Positions 46,219 through 54,663 of a stretch of 64,000 bases of DNA are shown here, piece by piece. Position numbers and translations under genes: made by a program. Source of the DNA: Anabaena azotica FACHB-119 (lineage in GTDB: Bacteria > Cyanobacteriota > Cyanobacteriia > Cyanobacteriales > Nostocaceae); contig NZ_JACJSG010000002.1 of assembly GCF_014697625.1 (NCBI RefSeq), positions 217,249 to 281,248 on the forward strand, in the 5' to 3' direction. Every line of letters begins with the position of its first letter. Position 1 is the first letter of the stretch. Below the pieces are notes generated by a model. The model did not search any database, had not been told where the DNA came from, and worked only from the letters and a program-made list of their open reading frames with translations.

Positions 46219-47944
46219 CCTTATTTTTATCTTTCATAATTTTTTTGGCTATTGCTATAATTAGTCGCAGTGTATATTCAAGAGATAAATCATTATCAAG
46301 ACTTACTTGTTGTTCAGCGATGGTAATAGTAGGTAAACCCTCATCATTAACTAGAGAACTATGTTGTGTATGTGTAGCCCAAGCATAGAGAATCCAGTTG
46401 TGATAATCAGTAGCTTGTTCACCATCTAACTTATAATCTCTCAACAAAAGACGAATTTTTTCATCGAGACTTATACCAGATATTTTTGTTTTTTCAAATT
46501 GTTCCCTGGCGTTTTTGGTCAGGTTACTAGAATTTTTATTTTTACCAATAAATTGATATAAGTCATCAGGATTTTTATTAAATAAAGCCTTTGTTGCAAT
46601 ATCTATTAGACGTGAAAGCTGACTATTTTTGATTGCATTTCTATCTTTTTTATCTTGAGGTATGTTAACATTAATGTTTTCTAACATTAAATCATCTAGT
46701 TTTTGTCTTAGTATTCTTTTTCCCATCTTGATAGCAATTTCTTTAGATGTGTGATTTAGACTTTGGGGTTCATTTAAGTTGTTATCATTATATTTTTTCC
46801 CATCTAAGCCAACATCAGAACTGCTATAGTTTTGTAACCAATTAAATGCTAATCTACCAAAACCATCTACTTTTCTTTCACCAATACCTGCGTTTTCAAT
46901 TTCTTCTAATTTCTTCACAAATTCCATTCTTTTAATTTTATCTGGAAATTGAGGTATTTTAAATACAAACACGCTACCAGAAGAAAATGCTGAAACTTGG
47001 GGTAAAGGTAAGCCCCATTTACGATTAAAACCTCCAACTATTACGCTATTAGAATAAGTATCTAAATGTTTTAACTCTGGATGTAGTAAGTTAATCATTG
47101 TATTAATGAAAAGCTCATTATGACTACTTACTTGTCCCCATTCATCCCGTAAAATAACATCACTTAGAAGCGTAACAACTAAATTTTTTTGGCTATAAAA
47201 TCTTGTCTCTAACTCATTTTTGACTTCATCCCATATAGTTTCATCATTATCATCATGTAAAATTTTAACAGTAACATGACCATAACCTGCACTTTGAGAA
47301 CCACCAAGCCATAACTGAACTTTTTCGTTTTCATCAGGCGATGTTAATAAGGATTTGATAATAGGTGCATCATCGTCAACATCACATAAAATTACACCTT
47401 GAAAAATTTGTCCTGCGTCAATAGCATCGTAACGGAATACAGAACCATTGCCTTCAATACCTTTACCTCGTTGCCTATGTCTTTGATTATGAATATTGAT
47501 TCTTCTTTTTTCACTATAAAGTGAAATCGAACCATCCTCGATAATACAAAAACTATGGCTTATTCTTTGAGGTGATTTTATTGTACCTTTAATATCTGGA
47601 TTACTGCAATTATAAATATGAATTGTCTCTGAATTATCGTCTTTTTTATTTTTCTGGTTTTTCTCTTTATATAAGCATAAAGATACAGGTAAAGTTCTTC
47701 GTTCTTTAAACAGATATGCGTTTAAAAATCGAGTTGTGCCATCAAAAAATAGTCTTTGAATGTCATGATTTTGTAGAATATCCGGTTCTTTACATGAGTA
47801 TTGTTTAAGATATCTAGAAATTAATACACCTCGAATCATACTTCCAGGAATATAAGAAAAAGATACATCACTGTTAGGATCGCCTTGAAGTGAGGTTGCT
47901 AAAACTGGTTGTTGGGTATGTAGTAAAAAAGAGACTGCTTTCAT
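46190..47944 (-). CDS. csx10: Csx10, Cas5-like RAMP protein with helical C-terminal extension
   Basis: 584 residues, the signature subunit of type III-D systems, expected to hold the 5' crRNA handle. Starts FLLHTQQPVLATSLQGDPNSD then YIPGSMIRGVLISRY (31-45), the RAMP glycine-rich loop; LWLGGSQSAGYGHVTV (211-226) and IGERKVDGFGRLAF (354-367) are further RAMP loops. From about residue 398 to the end the sequence turns purely helical and charged, and could replace the missing small subunit (Cas11-like). Overlaps the upstream Cas7 gene by four bases (ATGA). A/T-rich like the rest of this operon. Confidence 0.85.
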   Translation of the reverse strand: MKAVSFLLHTQQPVLATSLQGDPNSDVSFSYIPGSMIRGVLISRYLKQYSCKEPDILQNHDIQRLFFDGTTRFLNAYLFKERRTLPVSLCLYKEKNQKNKKDDNSETIHIYNCSNPDIKGTIKSPQRISHSFCIIEDGSISLYSEKRRINIHNQRHRQRGKGIEGNGSVFRYDAIDAGQIFQGVILCDVDDDAPIIKSLLTSPDENEKVQLWLGGSQSAGYGHVTVKILHDDNDETIWDEVKNELETRFYSQKNLVVTLLSDVILRDEWGQVSSHNELFINTMINLLHPELKHLDTYSNSVIVGGFNRKWGLPLPQVSAFSSGSVFVFKIPQFPDKIKRMEFVKKLEEIENAGIGERKVDGFGRLAFNWLQNYSSSDVGLDGKKYNDNNLNEPQSLNHTSKEIAIKMGKRILRQKLDDLMLENINVNIPQDKKDRNAIKNSQLSRLIDIATKALFNKNPDDLYQFIGKNKNSSNLTKNAREQFEKTKISGISLDEKIRLLLRDYKLDGEQATDYHNWILYAWATHTQHSSLVNDEGLPTITIAEQQVSLDNDLSLEYTLRLIIAIAKKIMKDKNKDEKNNGLSS

Positions 47945-48618
47945 TTAACTTTTCCAAAATTCTCAATGTATGTACGAGTAATATTTTCTTCTTGGTAGTG
48001 TAAGGTACACTGTACATGACCAAGCCCTCTATTACGTCCAGTACCGATACGTCGCAGTGCAAGAGTAGCTACTCCTAAAGCTGCTAACATATCAGTTGTT
48101 GGGTTTTCTTCAAAAAATAATAGTGCTTGAAAAGATGGGGAAAATTGAGGTTCAGGGCGATCGCGTACTATTACACGGAGTGAACGTAAACTGTGGTCAG
48201 CAGCAACACCATTTGTGGGATCAATAGCTGTTTGCTTGCGAATAGCAGTTAAAGAATTTAGTATATCTTCACGAGTAGGAATACCATCATTTAGTTGTTG
48301 TTGTTTTGCCACTGCATAACGTAAATCTTCAGGTAAACAAGCATCACCAACGTGCATTTTGGCCATGTTTTCATTCGTACTACCAGCTTGACCAAATAAA
48401 TCACGTCTAACTTTTAACCAATGATTACGTTGATGTCCTTCAGGTAGCACAATTACTAAATTATCACATTCTTCACTTAATAAACCTTTTAGGGTACGCC
48501 CTCTTAAAAAAGGAAAACCATATTGATCATGTTCTACTTCTTGGTCAACTAAACCAGCAACTCCATCTCCACGCCCAAAGGTTGTATCACTCAAAAGTTT
48601 AATTTTAATTGAGTACAT
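47941..48618 (-). CDS. Single Cas7 (Csm3-like) backbone subunit
   Basis: 225 residues, one RAMP module: YSIKIKLLSDTTFGRGDGVAG, Asp25 in LVDQEVEHD at the cleavage-residue position, FPFLRGRTLKGLLSEE (the loop preceding helix 1) and LRRIGTGRNRGLGHVQC at the C-terminus. A GAGG ribosome site is nine bases upstream. It follows the cas10 stop by three bases and overlaps csx10 by four. In the Synechocystis III-D variant Cas7, Cas5 and Cas11 are one chain; here Cas7 and the Csx10/Cas5 part are separate but translationally coupled. Confidence 0.85.
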   Translation of the reverse strand: MYSIKIKLLSDTTFGRGDGVAGLVDQEVEHDQYGFPFLRGRTLKGLLSEECDNLVIVLPEGHQRNHWLKVRRDLFGQAGSTNENMAKMHVGDACLPEDLRYAVAKQQQLNDGIPTREDILNSLTAIRKQTAIDPTNGVAADHSLRSLRVIVRDRPEPQFSPSFQALLFFEENPTTDMLAALGVATLALRRIGTGRNRGLGHVQCTLHYQEENITRTYIENFGKVK

Positions 48619-48621
48619 TTT

Positions 48622-50271
48622 TTAGTCCTCCAAAGAGATATAAAAATCCATTGCTTCAATTGCATCAAAATAACCACAAGCTCCATCTATCCAACCACAT
48701 TGTTTTAACTGATTATTAGCTTTGATAAAAATTGGTAAATCATCGTCGCCATAAGCTTTTAAAAATTGTTCTGTTGCTGTTTTTCCTTCCCGTAAAACTT
48801 CCCGGAGAGCTTTTACTTTATTACGTTTATCTTTCCAAGGTTCTTCTTCTTTAAATTGTCTAATAACTTCTGCAAAATCTGTCCATGTTAACCAGTCAGA
48901 TCCATATTCATGGGATCTCATTGGCCTAATTGTTAATTTTTCACCATTGCGTGCTTTATATTCTCGTTCACGAATTTGATCAATTGTTCCTAAAATACCA
49001 CTAGATGCAATATGCCAATCAAGAGCAGAAAATATTGGCTCTTTTTTGGAAGGATTATCAATTTTTTCGCTAACAAAATTCTTAGCACTTTTACATAATG
49101 CTTCACTTAATTGATAGGCTCTAGCAAATGGATAATGAGTTTTCACAATCGCAATACCAGCACAAGCTGTAGCTTTAGATGTTCCACCTTTAGCGTTGGG
49201 TAAGTTTTCTGTGTGCTTTTCAAACTCCTTTAAAAATTTAATTGCAAGTGCTAAACCCAAACGACCATCACAAATAAATGTAACGTCATCTCCACCATAC
49301 ACAATAGGACGAAAAGGTAAAAATTTATTTTTAATACTAAATTTTTCTTTAACTATTGAGTCAATGAGTAACTCAACAACGGCTTTTAAAGATTTAATTG
49401 CAGCTTCATTTACGCCCCAAGATAGTTTACGCATAGCAATAATATAATTTTTATTAGCCTCTGACTTATTTTCCTGGTCTTGAGATTTACTGTAATCTTC
49501 AAATCTTTTACCCATTTGATTACCGTCAATATGAACAATCGCCATGTAACTACTTTCTTGCTCTGTTCTTCCTAAATCATCAACATCTAAAGGAATTTTA
49601 AATCTTGCTAACTTATCAGAATCAAAAATAATTTTCTTTAGTTCTTCATTAGCTCCTTTAACTGTATTATCATTAGTTTTTGCAACTATCTCTCTGGATA
49701 TTGGCTTAGGTTCACCATCAATATCTCGCATTTCTACAGCAACTAATCCTGTGGAAATACAACTTGCTGTAACTCCTAAACCTAAAACGGGTGAAGATGT
49801 TCTTGCTTCTCTTTTTTGAGTGTCTAATTTATTTTTTTTAATTTCATCATCAATTACTTCGCGTAATAATTTTTCATTCCAATCAAATTCTTGGTGTGCA
49901 ACTACAATATTTAAGCCTGGTGCTTCATTGAGAATTTTAAAACTCAGTTTACGAGTAAATTCTTTTGCATAATCAATTTGCTCAACTTTTCTAAAAACTA
50001 ATACTGTATTACCTCCTCCAGCATAAATTAATTCAGCCATTATACTTTCATTGTCATGAATCAGTGGATTAAATTCCTGTTTGCTTTTATCGGGAATATG
50101 AATATTTTCTGGAGAAAGACTATCTAAGGATTTAAGTATTTCTTCAACCCATTTATCCGTTGCTGATTTAACTAAATAGGAAGCTCCAACATTTTCTTTT
50201 AATCTGTTGCTGCCAAAAATATAACGTTGGATACCAGTTGTATCAATTACCGTTGCAATGTATTTATTCAT
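48622..50271 (-). CDS. cas10: Cas10 without HD domain, GGDD palm intact
   Basis: 549 residues. N-terminal first palm: YIATVIDTTGIQRYIFGSNR with a degenerate GGGN (85-88). Second palm: YMAIVHIDGNQMG (Asp249) and IVYGGDDVTF (GGDD at 326-329), the catalytic site for making cyclic oligoadenylate. A helical C-terminal part follows (about 410-549). There is no HD nuclease domain before the first palm and no visible zinc ribbon, so single-strand DNA cutting by Cas10 is not expected. Eight bases after the CARF gene stop and three before Cas7. With CARF and Csx3 genes alongside, second-messenger output is the probable defence mode. Confidence 0.92.
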   Translation of the reverse strand: MNKYIATVIDTTGIQRYIFGSNRLKENVGASYLVKSATDKWVEEILKSLDSLSPENIHIPDKSKQEFNPLIHDNESIMAELIYAGGGNTVLVFRKVEQIDYAKEFTRKLSFKILNEAPGLNIVVAHQEFDWNEKLLREVIDDEIKKNKLDTQKREARTSSPVLGLGVTASCISTGLVAVEMRDIDGEPKPISREIVAKTNDNTVKGANEELKKIIFDSDKLARFKIPLDVDDLGRTEQESSYMAIVHIDGNQMGKRFEDYSKSQDQENKSEANKNYIIAMRKLSWGVNEAAIKSLKAVVELLIDSIVKEKFSIKNKFLPFRPIVYGGDDVTFICDGRLGLALAIKFLKEFEKHTENLPNAKGGTSKATACAGIAIVKTHYPFARAYQLSEALCKSAKNFVSEKIDNPSKKEPIFSALDWHIASSGILGTIDQIREREYKARNGEKLTIRPMRSHEYGSDWLTWTDFAEVIRQFKEEEPWKDKRNKVKALREVLREGKTATEQFLKAYGDDDLPIFIKANNQLKQCGWIDGACGYFDAIEAMDFYISLED

Positions 50272-50279
50272 AACTATTA

Positions 50280-51602
50280 TTAATAATCCTTACCTTGAAT
50301 CCAATTTGTAATCTTCGGTGATAAATTCATGAGGTGATTAATTCCAAAAACAGCTATTTTATTATCCTGAGTAAGAATCTTCATCTGTTTTTCCAAACGT
50401 TTCGTATCATGGTGTAAACATACTAAAGCTACCTTAGATTCTGCACCACCTAACTGTCTGGCTCTAACATAAGCCTCAAAAAGTTTCTCTTTACAAGTAT
50501 TATCATGAATAGATGTTGTACAAGAAATTGCAAATAATTGGTATCTTCTTCTAAAAGCAACATCAAACTCAAATTTATCCCACATAGCATTTTTATTATC
50601 AGGATCTTCAATATGAAATGACATTGCACTTTCATCTATATTAAGATTAAGAGAATCAGGTATTTGTTGAATTTGCCATAATACATAATGTTCTAACCAT
50701 CCACAATTAAGCCATCCGCAAAAATCTTGATAACTGTTAAATCCAAGATTTTTAGCGATTTTAAGATGAAGTTGCTGTCCAGATATTCCCATATATTTTT
50801 GAAAAACTTGTTTAATTTTTTGAGGAACATCATTTATATTTAATGATAGTTTCTCTAAATCTGATTCTTCTTGCCAATATTTATTGGCTTTTTTTGCTTT
50901 GCTAAGTTCATCCTTACACCATGATTGATAACTGTCAGCAACCTCTTTACGATAATGATAATTTTTATTTTCGTATATTACAATAATTTCTTTAGCTGCA
51001 TCATACAGACTAGGTTGGAATATTGGTGCATCATGCTGTTTCCATCTCAAATCATGTAATTCAAAGAGTCTCTCAAATGGGATATCAACTTTTGTTTTAA
51101 TTTTTTTATCAAAAATATCCAATCGTATTGGAGAACTATTTTTTTGATCTATTAGCATCTTTAAGTTACGTGGATCTAGATAACTAAATTTGATTTCAGT
51201 AGAAATATCAGATTCCAAAAATGCTTGATAAGCATGGACAGCCATCGCCTTTGTGCCACCTGTATAATTTAAAGCAAAACAAATTTTACTGGGATCTTTT
51301 CCTGCCTTAATATTTTCGTCTTTAATTTCTTCTACTTTATTTTTGATAGCTTTTCTGATCTCAAATGCGTTAGACTCATGCTTACCCAAAGGAAGTTTGT
51401 CATTCTCATCAAGGTTTAAATTTTTCTGTAATATTCTGGCTGCATCTTTAGTGTGTTCAGTGTAAACAAGACAAGGTTTACCACCTTCTCTAAGTAGTGT
51501 TTTTGCTGCTACGTAGTTTGGTAAAGGATTTTCACCAATTAATAAAAAAAGATAGTCAACTTGGTGATTTTCCCAATTTAATGGATTGTTTATAGTCATC
51601 AT
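50280..51602 (-). CDS. CARF-domain effector with altered PD-(D/E)XK-like C-terminus
   Basis: 440 residues. N-terminal CARF domain (about 15-160) with DYLFLLIGENPLPNY and LNYTGGTKAMAVHAY (TGGTKAM at 114-120), the ligand-binding loop of Card1/Can2-type proteins. A middle helical linker (170-290) joins a C-terminal restriction-like domain: WLEHYVLWQI (Glu304), FEFDVAF (Asp347), then FAISCTTS (358-364) and a helix KEKLFEAYVRARQLGGAESKV. Canonical members have E-x-K where this protein has Cys361-Thr-Thr363. It should bind cyclic oligoadenylate; whether it cuts nucleic acid is open. Lies 47 bases after csx3-AAA and 8 before cas10. Confidence 0.83.
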   Translation of the reverse strand: MMTINNPLNWENHQVDYLFLLIGENPLPNYVAAKTLLREGGKPCLVYTEHTKDAARILQKNLNLDENDKLPLGKHESNAFEIRKAIKNKVEEIKDENIKAGKDPSKICFALNYTGGTKAMAVHAYQAFLESDISTEIKFSYLDPRNLKMLIDQKNSSPIRLDIFDKKIKTKVDIPFERLFELHDLRWKQHDAPIFQPSLYDAAKEIIVIYENKNYHYRKEVADSYQSWCKDELSKAKKANKYWQEESDLEKLSLNINDVPQKIKQVFQKYMGISGQQLHLKIAKNLGFNSYQDFCGWLNCGWLEHYVLWQIQQIPDSLNLNIDESAMSFHIEDPDNKNAMWDKFEFDVAFRRRYQLFAISCTTSIHDNTCKEKLFEAYVRARQLGGAESKVALVCLHHDTKRLEKQMKILTQDNKIAVFGINHLMNLSPKITNWIQGKDY

Positions 51603-51649
51603 TACCTCTAATTTACGTTAACTATTCAGACGAGCGCGATCGCCCTCTC

Positions 51650-52573
51650 TTACTCCCTCCTACACAACGCCACCAAAGCCTGCGCTAAAGCCTGCACCAT
51701 CGGACGCTGCGATACATCCTCGCCACGCATTAATCTATGCACCGTACCCCGTAAAATTGGCTCTCTTGACGCAACCACATCATTGTTCCCAAAAAAGTCG
51801 CTGAAAACGATCGCAATAACTTGCAACTTCAACTCATCACACAACCTTTGCCAAGGCTCGATTTCCGCTTCATCTTTGACTAAAATCACCGCATGGGTTG
51901 CTTCCGCCATCATCAAACGGTTCTCGTCAGATATTCTCCCACCAACATCAAAGACAAATATCGGCGTATTCACTCCCCTCACTTCCTGCGCCTTTAGTTG
52001 GGCGAACTCTGGCGTAAATCTAGCTTTGTATTGTGCTTTCATATAAGCCGCTAAATCAGGATCGCGCCTAGCTGTTTCACTAAACCAAGAACCGTCACCA
52101 TCAGGACAGCCAGAAATACAATAGGATTCCGGCGCATCGGGAATCTGCGATAGTGCTTGTTTTAATCCTTCTCGGAAGCAGGTCTTTCCTGTATTTGCAA
52201 AGCCACATAAGACTACTTTCAGATGGGTTTGTGACTGCGACTCTCGCACCACATCCAACACATCCCCGACTTGATAGTTAGGATTTCTGCTAACTGTGAC
52301 TACATATCTATCAATTCCTGGTGCGCCTATTTTCGGATCTAATAAGGCGATCGCATCATACAATCTTCCTAACCTATCCCCTAACACCTGACTCACTAAT
52401 ACAGAAACTCGTCCATTGATTTTGATGAGAGTACCACCGGGTAATTCCCCGGTAGCAATCATCTCATCTAACTGCGCCGCCACATCGCGGACTATGCGAT
52501 CGCCAGTTGCTGGTATAATTCCGAATCCTACTCTGAGAATATCACCTTGTAGCCTGATCTGATAGTTACTCAT
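51650..52573 (-). CDS. csx3: Csx3-P-loop ATPase fusion
   Basis: 307 residues. Residues 1-106 are a Csx3 domain, parallel to the stand-alone Csx3 next to it (VRDVAAQLDEMIATGELPGG, LYDAIALLDPKIG, NPNYQVGD). A P-loop domain follows: Walker A GFANTGKT (124-131), a Walker B-like IFVFDVGG (205-212), and a C-terminal helical end. Csx3-AAA fusions are known in cyanobacteria. Positions occupied by His65, His69 and His90 in stand-alone Csx3 are Asp66, Arg70 and Arg96 here, while the Asp of the DPK motif is kept. So ring-nuclease activity may be lost or shared with the partner. The nucleotide-binding domain has no known function. 56 bases after the stand-alone csx3. Confidence 0.8.
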   Translation of the reverse strand: MSNYQIRLQGDILRVGFGIIPATGDRIVRDVAAQLDEMIATGELPGGTLIKINGRVSVLVSQVLGDRLGRLYDAIALLDPKIGAPGIDRYVVTVSRNPNYQVGDVLDVVRESQSQTHLKVVLCGFANTGKTCFREGLKQALSQIPDAPESYCISGCPDGDGSWFSETARRDPDLAAYMKAQYKARFTPEFAQLKAQEVRGVNTPIFVFDVGGRISDENRLMMAEATHAVILVKDEAEIEPWQRLCDELKLQVIAIVFSDFFGNNDVVASREPILRGTVHRLMRGEDVSQRPMVQALAQALVALCRRE

Positions 52574-52629
52574 AATGGCAGCTTAAAACAGCTCCAAGAC
52601 TAATCTTTGAGCTACTTGTCTCCTAAATC

Positions 52630-52935
52630 TCAATCTATCAAGTCTCCCAATTTATAACTAGGGTTATGTGTGACACAGATCACATATTTTCCTAATTTAG
52701 GATCATAAAAAGCCACCGCACCATAGATATGCGCCAGTTTATGCGCGAGAACAAATGCTACAGGGATAGATATCGGGCCATTAATTCTTAGCAATGGGCC
52801 GCCAGCCAGTTCTCCCGATGCAGCCATTTCTTCTAATCTGGCGGCTGCATCACGCACAATTTGGTCATTTTGGGCAGGTTCCCCAAAACTGACTCGCATA
52901 ATGGCATCTTTTAGCTCGATTTTATAAGTACTCAT
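52630..52935 (-). CDS. csx3: Csx3 (Crn3-type ring nuclease), stand-alone
   Basis: 101 residues, the normal length for Csx3. Sequence: RDAAARLEEMAASGELAGGPLL, then INGPISIPVAFVLAHKLAHIYG with His65 and His69, FYDPKLG with Asp78, and VTHNPSYKLGDL with His90. Csx3 proteins degrade cyclic tetra-adenylate and so switch off CARF effectors. First gene of the operon, divergent from the TIGR03985 gene, so its promoter is in 52,936-53,144. It starts within the same transcript as the fused copy. Confidence 0.82.
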   Translation of the reverse strand: MSTYKIELKDAIMRVSFGEPAQNDQIVRDAAARLEEMAASGELAGGPLLRINGPISIPVAFVLAHKLAHIYGAVAFYDPKLGKYVICVTHNPSYKLGDLID

Positions 52936-53144
52936 ATTTATTCACTTGTTGTACTCGATTAGAACTTATGCACCAAAATTGTCTGTTCAAAGGACGTAAG
53001 AGTTTTAAACAGCTACACCCTTACTTAAGCTATCGATTTTTCTTTTTCATGCGTAACTCTTATGGATATATCATACAAGTACTTGGAAATAGCCTTTTCC
53101 AGGCACTGGTATTCTAAAGACAGTTATTAGTTGAGATTGATCCA
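52936..53144. promoter_or_regulatory. Divergent regulatory region of the CRISPR operon
   Basis: 209 bases between csx3 (minus) and the TIGR03985 regulator (plus). CGTAAGAGTT (52,995-53,004) and AACTCTTATG (53,055-53,064) form an inverted repeat with one mismatch, 50 bases apart. TGGAAA / TTTTCCA is a smaller one near 53,085-53,102. Either could bind the WYL-type regulator. No consensus -35/-10 was certain. Confidence 0.4.
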
Positions 53145-54590
53145 GTGTCTGAATTAATATTTCCAGATGTCCCCAATGTAGAATTATTACAATGGCTAGC
53201 ACGCGGTTCACTCAAACAAAACCTGCTGCGGGCTATGCGGTTGTGGGTGTGGTTGCGATCGCTTTACGGCGACCCTCAAGACCGTTTACCATTGCATGAT
53301 GGGTTTATTTATGCCCAATGGCGCATCACCTTCTTCAGTCCCACCCATCCCACAGGAGACGAAGTTCCCCAACTGCACGATCCTCAATGTCCATGCGCCA
53401 AAACAAGCGCCCAGTGGCTATTTAATGAAAAAACAGGAATTGACGCTAACCAGTGGCAAGAAATATTATTAGCTCACACTGGCATAGAAGAATCTAAATT
53501 AGCAGAGATATTAAATAAAAGACTGTTTGGTATCACTCGCCGTTCTTTGCAAGGTGACTTAGAAACCCTAGCAGATTTGGGTTGGTTGGAATATAAAAAT
53601 GAAAAATATTACCGTGTAGAAAAATTTCCCCCGCGTCCAATTACTGTGAAAGATGATACAGATTATAGTAAAATCGGGGCGTATGAATTGAACTTTCTGC
53701 ACGAAGACTTAGTTGCGATCGCGCAAAATCATTCTCACAAAATTAATGGTATCCAGCGCTTTTTCCTACAACTAGATTACGTCATTCCCCTTAGCACCAT
53801 CGACTTAGTTGAAGATTGGCAAGACCAATTAAGAAAACTATGGACAAACACCCCCGTACCTCCCATTCAACTCACCTATGACAGCGCTAGGTTAGGGAAA
53901 TTTGTGAACTGTGTTGTGTATCCAGTTTGCATTTATTATATGCAAAGAGCAGTTTACCTCTGTGCTTATGGTGAAAGTCCAGACCGAAAAACTGACTGGT
54001 ATAATTTCCGTCTTGACCGAATTCAAAACATCACATCCTTAGAATGGGATGATGAACGCATACCCCAAAATTTGCGACAGCGTTATCAACAACCATCTTC
54101 CTTAAGCCCAGATTATATTGCCCAGGAAATGGGGAATGCTTGGGGGTTTGATTTTTACTTACCATCCCGGCTGATGTTGCTGAGATTTGACCGTGAATAT
54201 AGCGATCGCTACATTCAAAATACCATCCGCCACAAAACTTTTAAAGCCATCACCAAAGAGCAAGCACAGCGTCTAATTCGTCGTGAAGTCACCCAACCAG
54301 AAAACCAACAAGAGTTATTAAATATATTAAACAACCGTTCTCCACAAGACGCTTACTACCAAGTTTATTACCGCGATCAAGATAACGGTATTATCATGCG
54401 TCTACGTGCATGGCGACCTAAATGTGAAGTCATTTTTCCCTTTGATTTAAGACAAAAAATCGCGGCGGATGTAGCGAAAGAATTTCAGCTTTATCATCAG
54501 GGCTTGGGGACTGGGGGAGATGAGGGAGATGAGGGAGATGAGGGAGATGAGGGAGTAGGGGGAGATGAGGGAGATGAGGATAACAACTGA
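53145..54590 (+). CDS. TIGR03985-type CRISPR-associated WYL-domain regulator
   Basis: 481 residues, GTG start. Opens ELIFPDVPNVELLQWLARGSLKQNLLRA, a family feature of TIGR03985; NKRLFGITRRSLQGDLETLADLGWLEY (about 130-155) looks like a winged helix DNA-binding part. The middle and C-terminal parts resemble a WYL ligand-binding region. WYL regulators in CRISPR loci commonly bind nucleotides or nucleic acid and control cas genes. The last ~27 residues are a (GDE)n tail encoded by a GAGATGAGG heptamer run, so the natural C-terminus was extended by the repeat. Divergent from the operon it probably regulates. Confidence 0.78.
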   Translation: MSELIFPDVPNVELLQWLARGSLKQNLLRAMRLWVWLRSLYGDPQDRLPLHDGFIYAQWRITFFSPTHPTGDEVPQLHDPQCPCAKTSAQWLFNEKTGIDANQWQEILLAHTGIEESKLAEILNKRLFGITRRSLQGDLETLADLGWLEYKNEKYYRVEKFPPRPITVKDDTDYSKIGAYELNFLHEDLVAIAQNHSHKINGIQRFFLQLDYVIPLSTIDLVEDWQDQLRKLWTNTPVPPIQLTYDSARLGKFVNCVVYPVCIYYMQRAVYLCAYGESPDRKTDWYNFRLDRIQNITSLEWDDERIPQNLRQRYQQPSSLSPDYIAQEMGNAWGFDFYLPSRLMLLRFDREYSDRYIQNTIRHKTFKAITKEQAQRLIRREVTQPENQQELLNILNNRSPQDAYYQVYYRDQDNGIIMRLRAWRPKCEVIFPFDLRQKIAADVAKEFQLYHQGLGTGGDEGDEGDEGDEGVGGDEGDEDNN

Positions 54591-54663
54591 CTAATGACCA
54601 ATGACTAATGACCAATGACCAATGACTAATGACTAATGACCAATGACCAATGACTAATAACCA
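54510..54663. repeat. STRR runs at the end of the regulator gene
   Basis: 54,512-54,580 are GAGATGAGG-type repeats within the end of the coding sequence; 54,587-54,662 are TGACTAATGACCAA heptamers filling the gap to the HD hydrolase gene. Confidence 0.85.

Noticed and set aside
41756..54590. Search for a CRISPR array in or beside the cas operon
   Set aside because: No regularly spaced ~36-base repeats were found; all tandem repeats here are heptamers.
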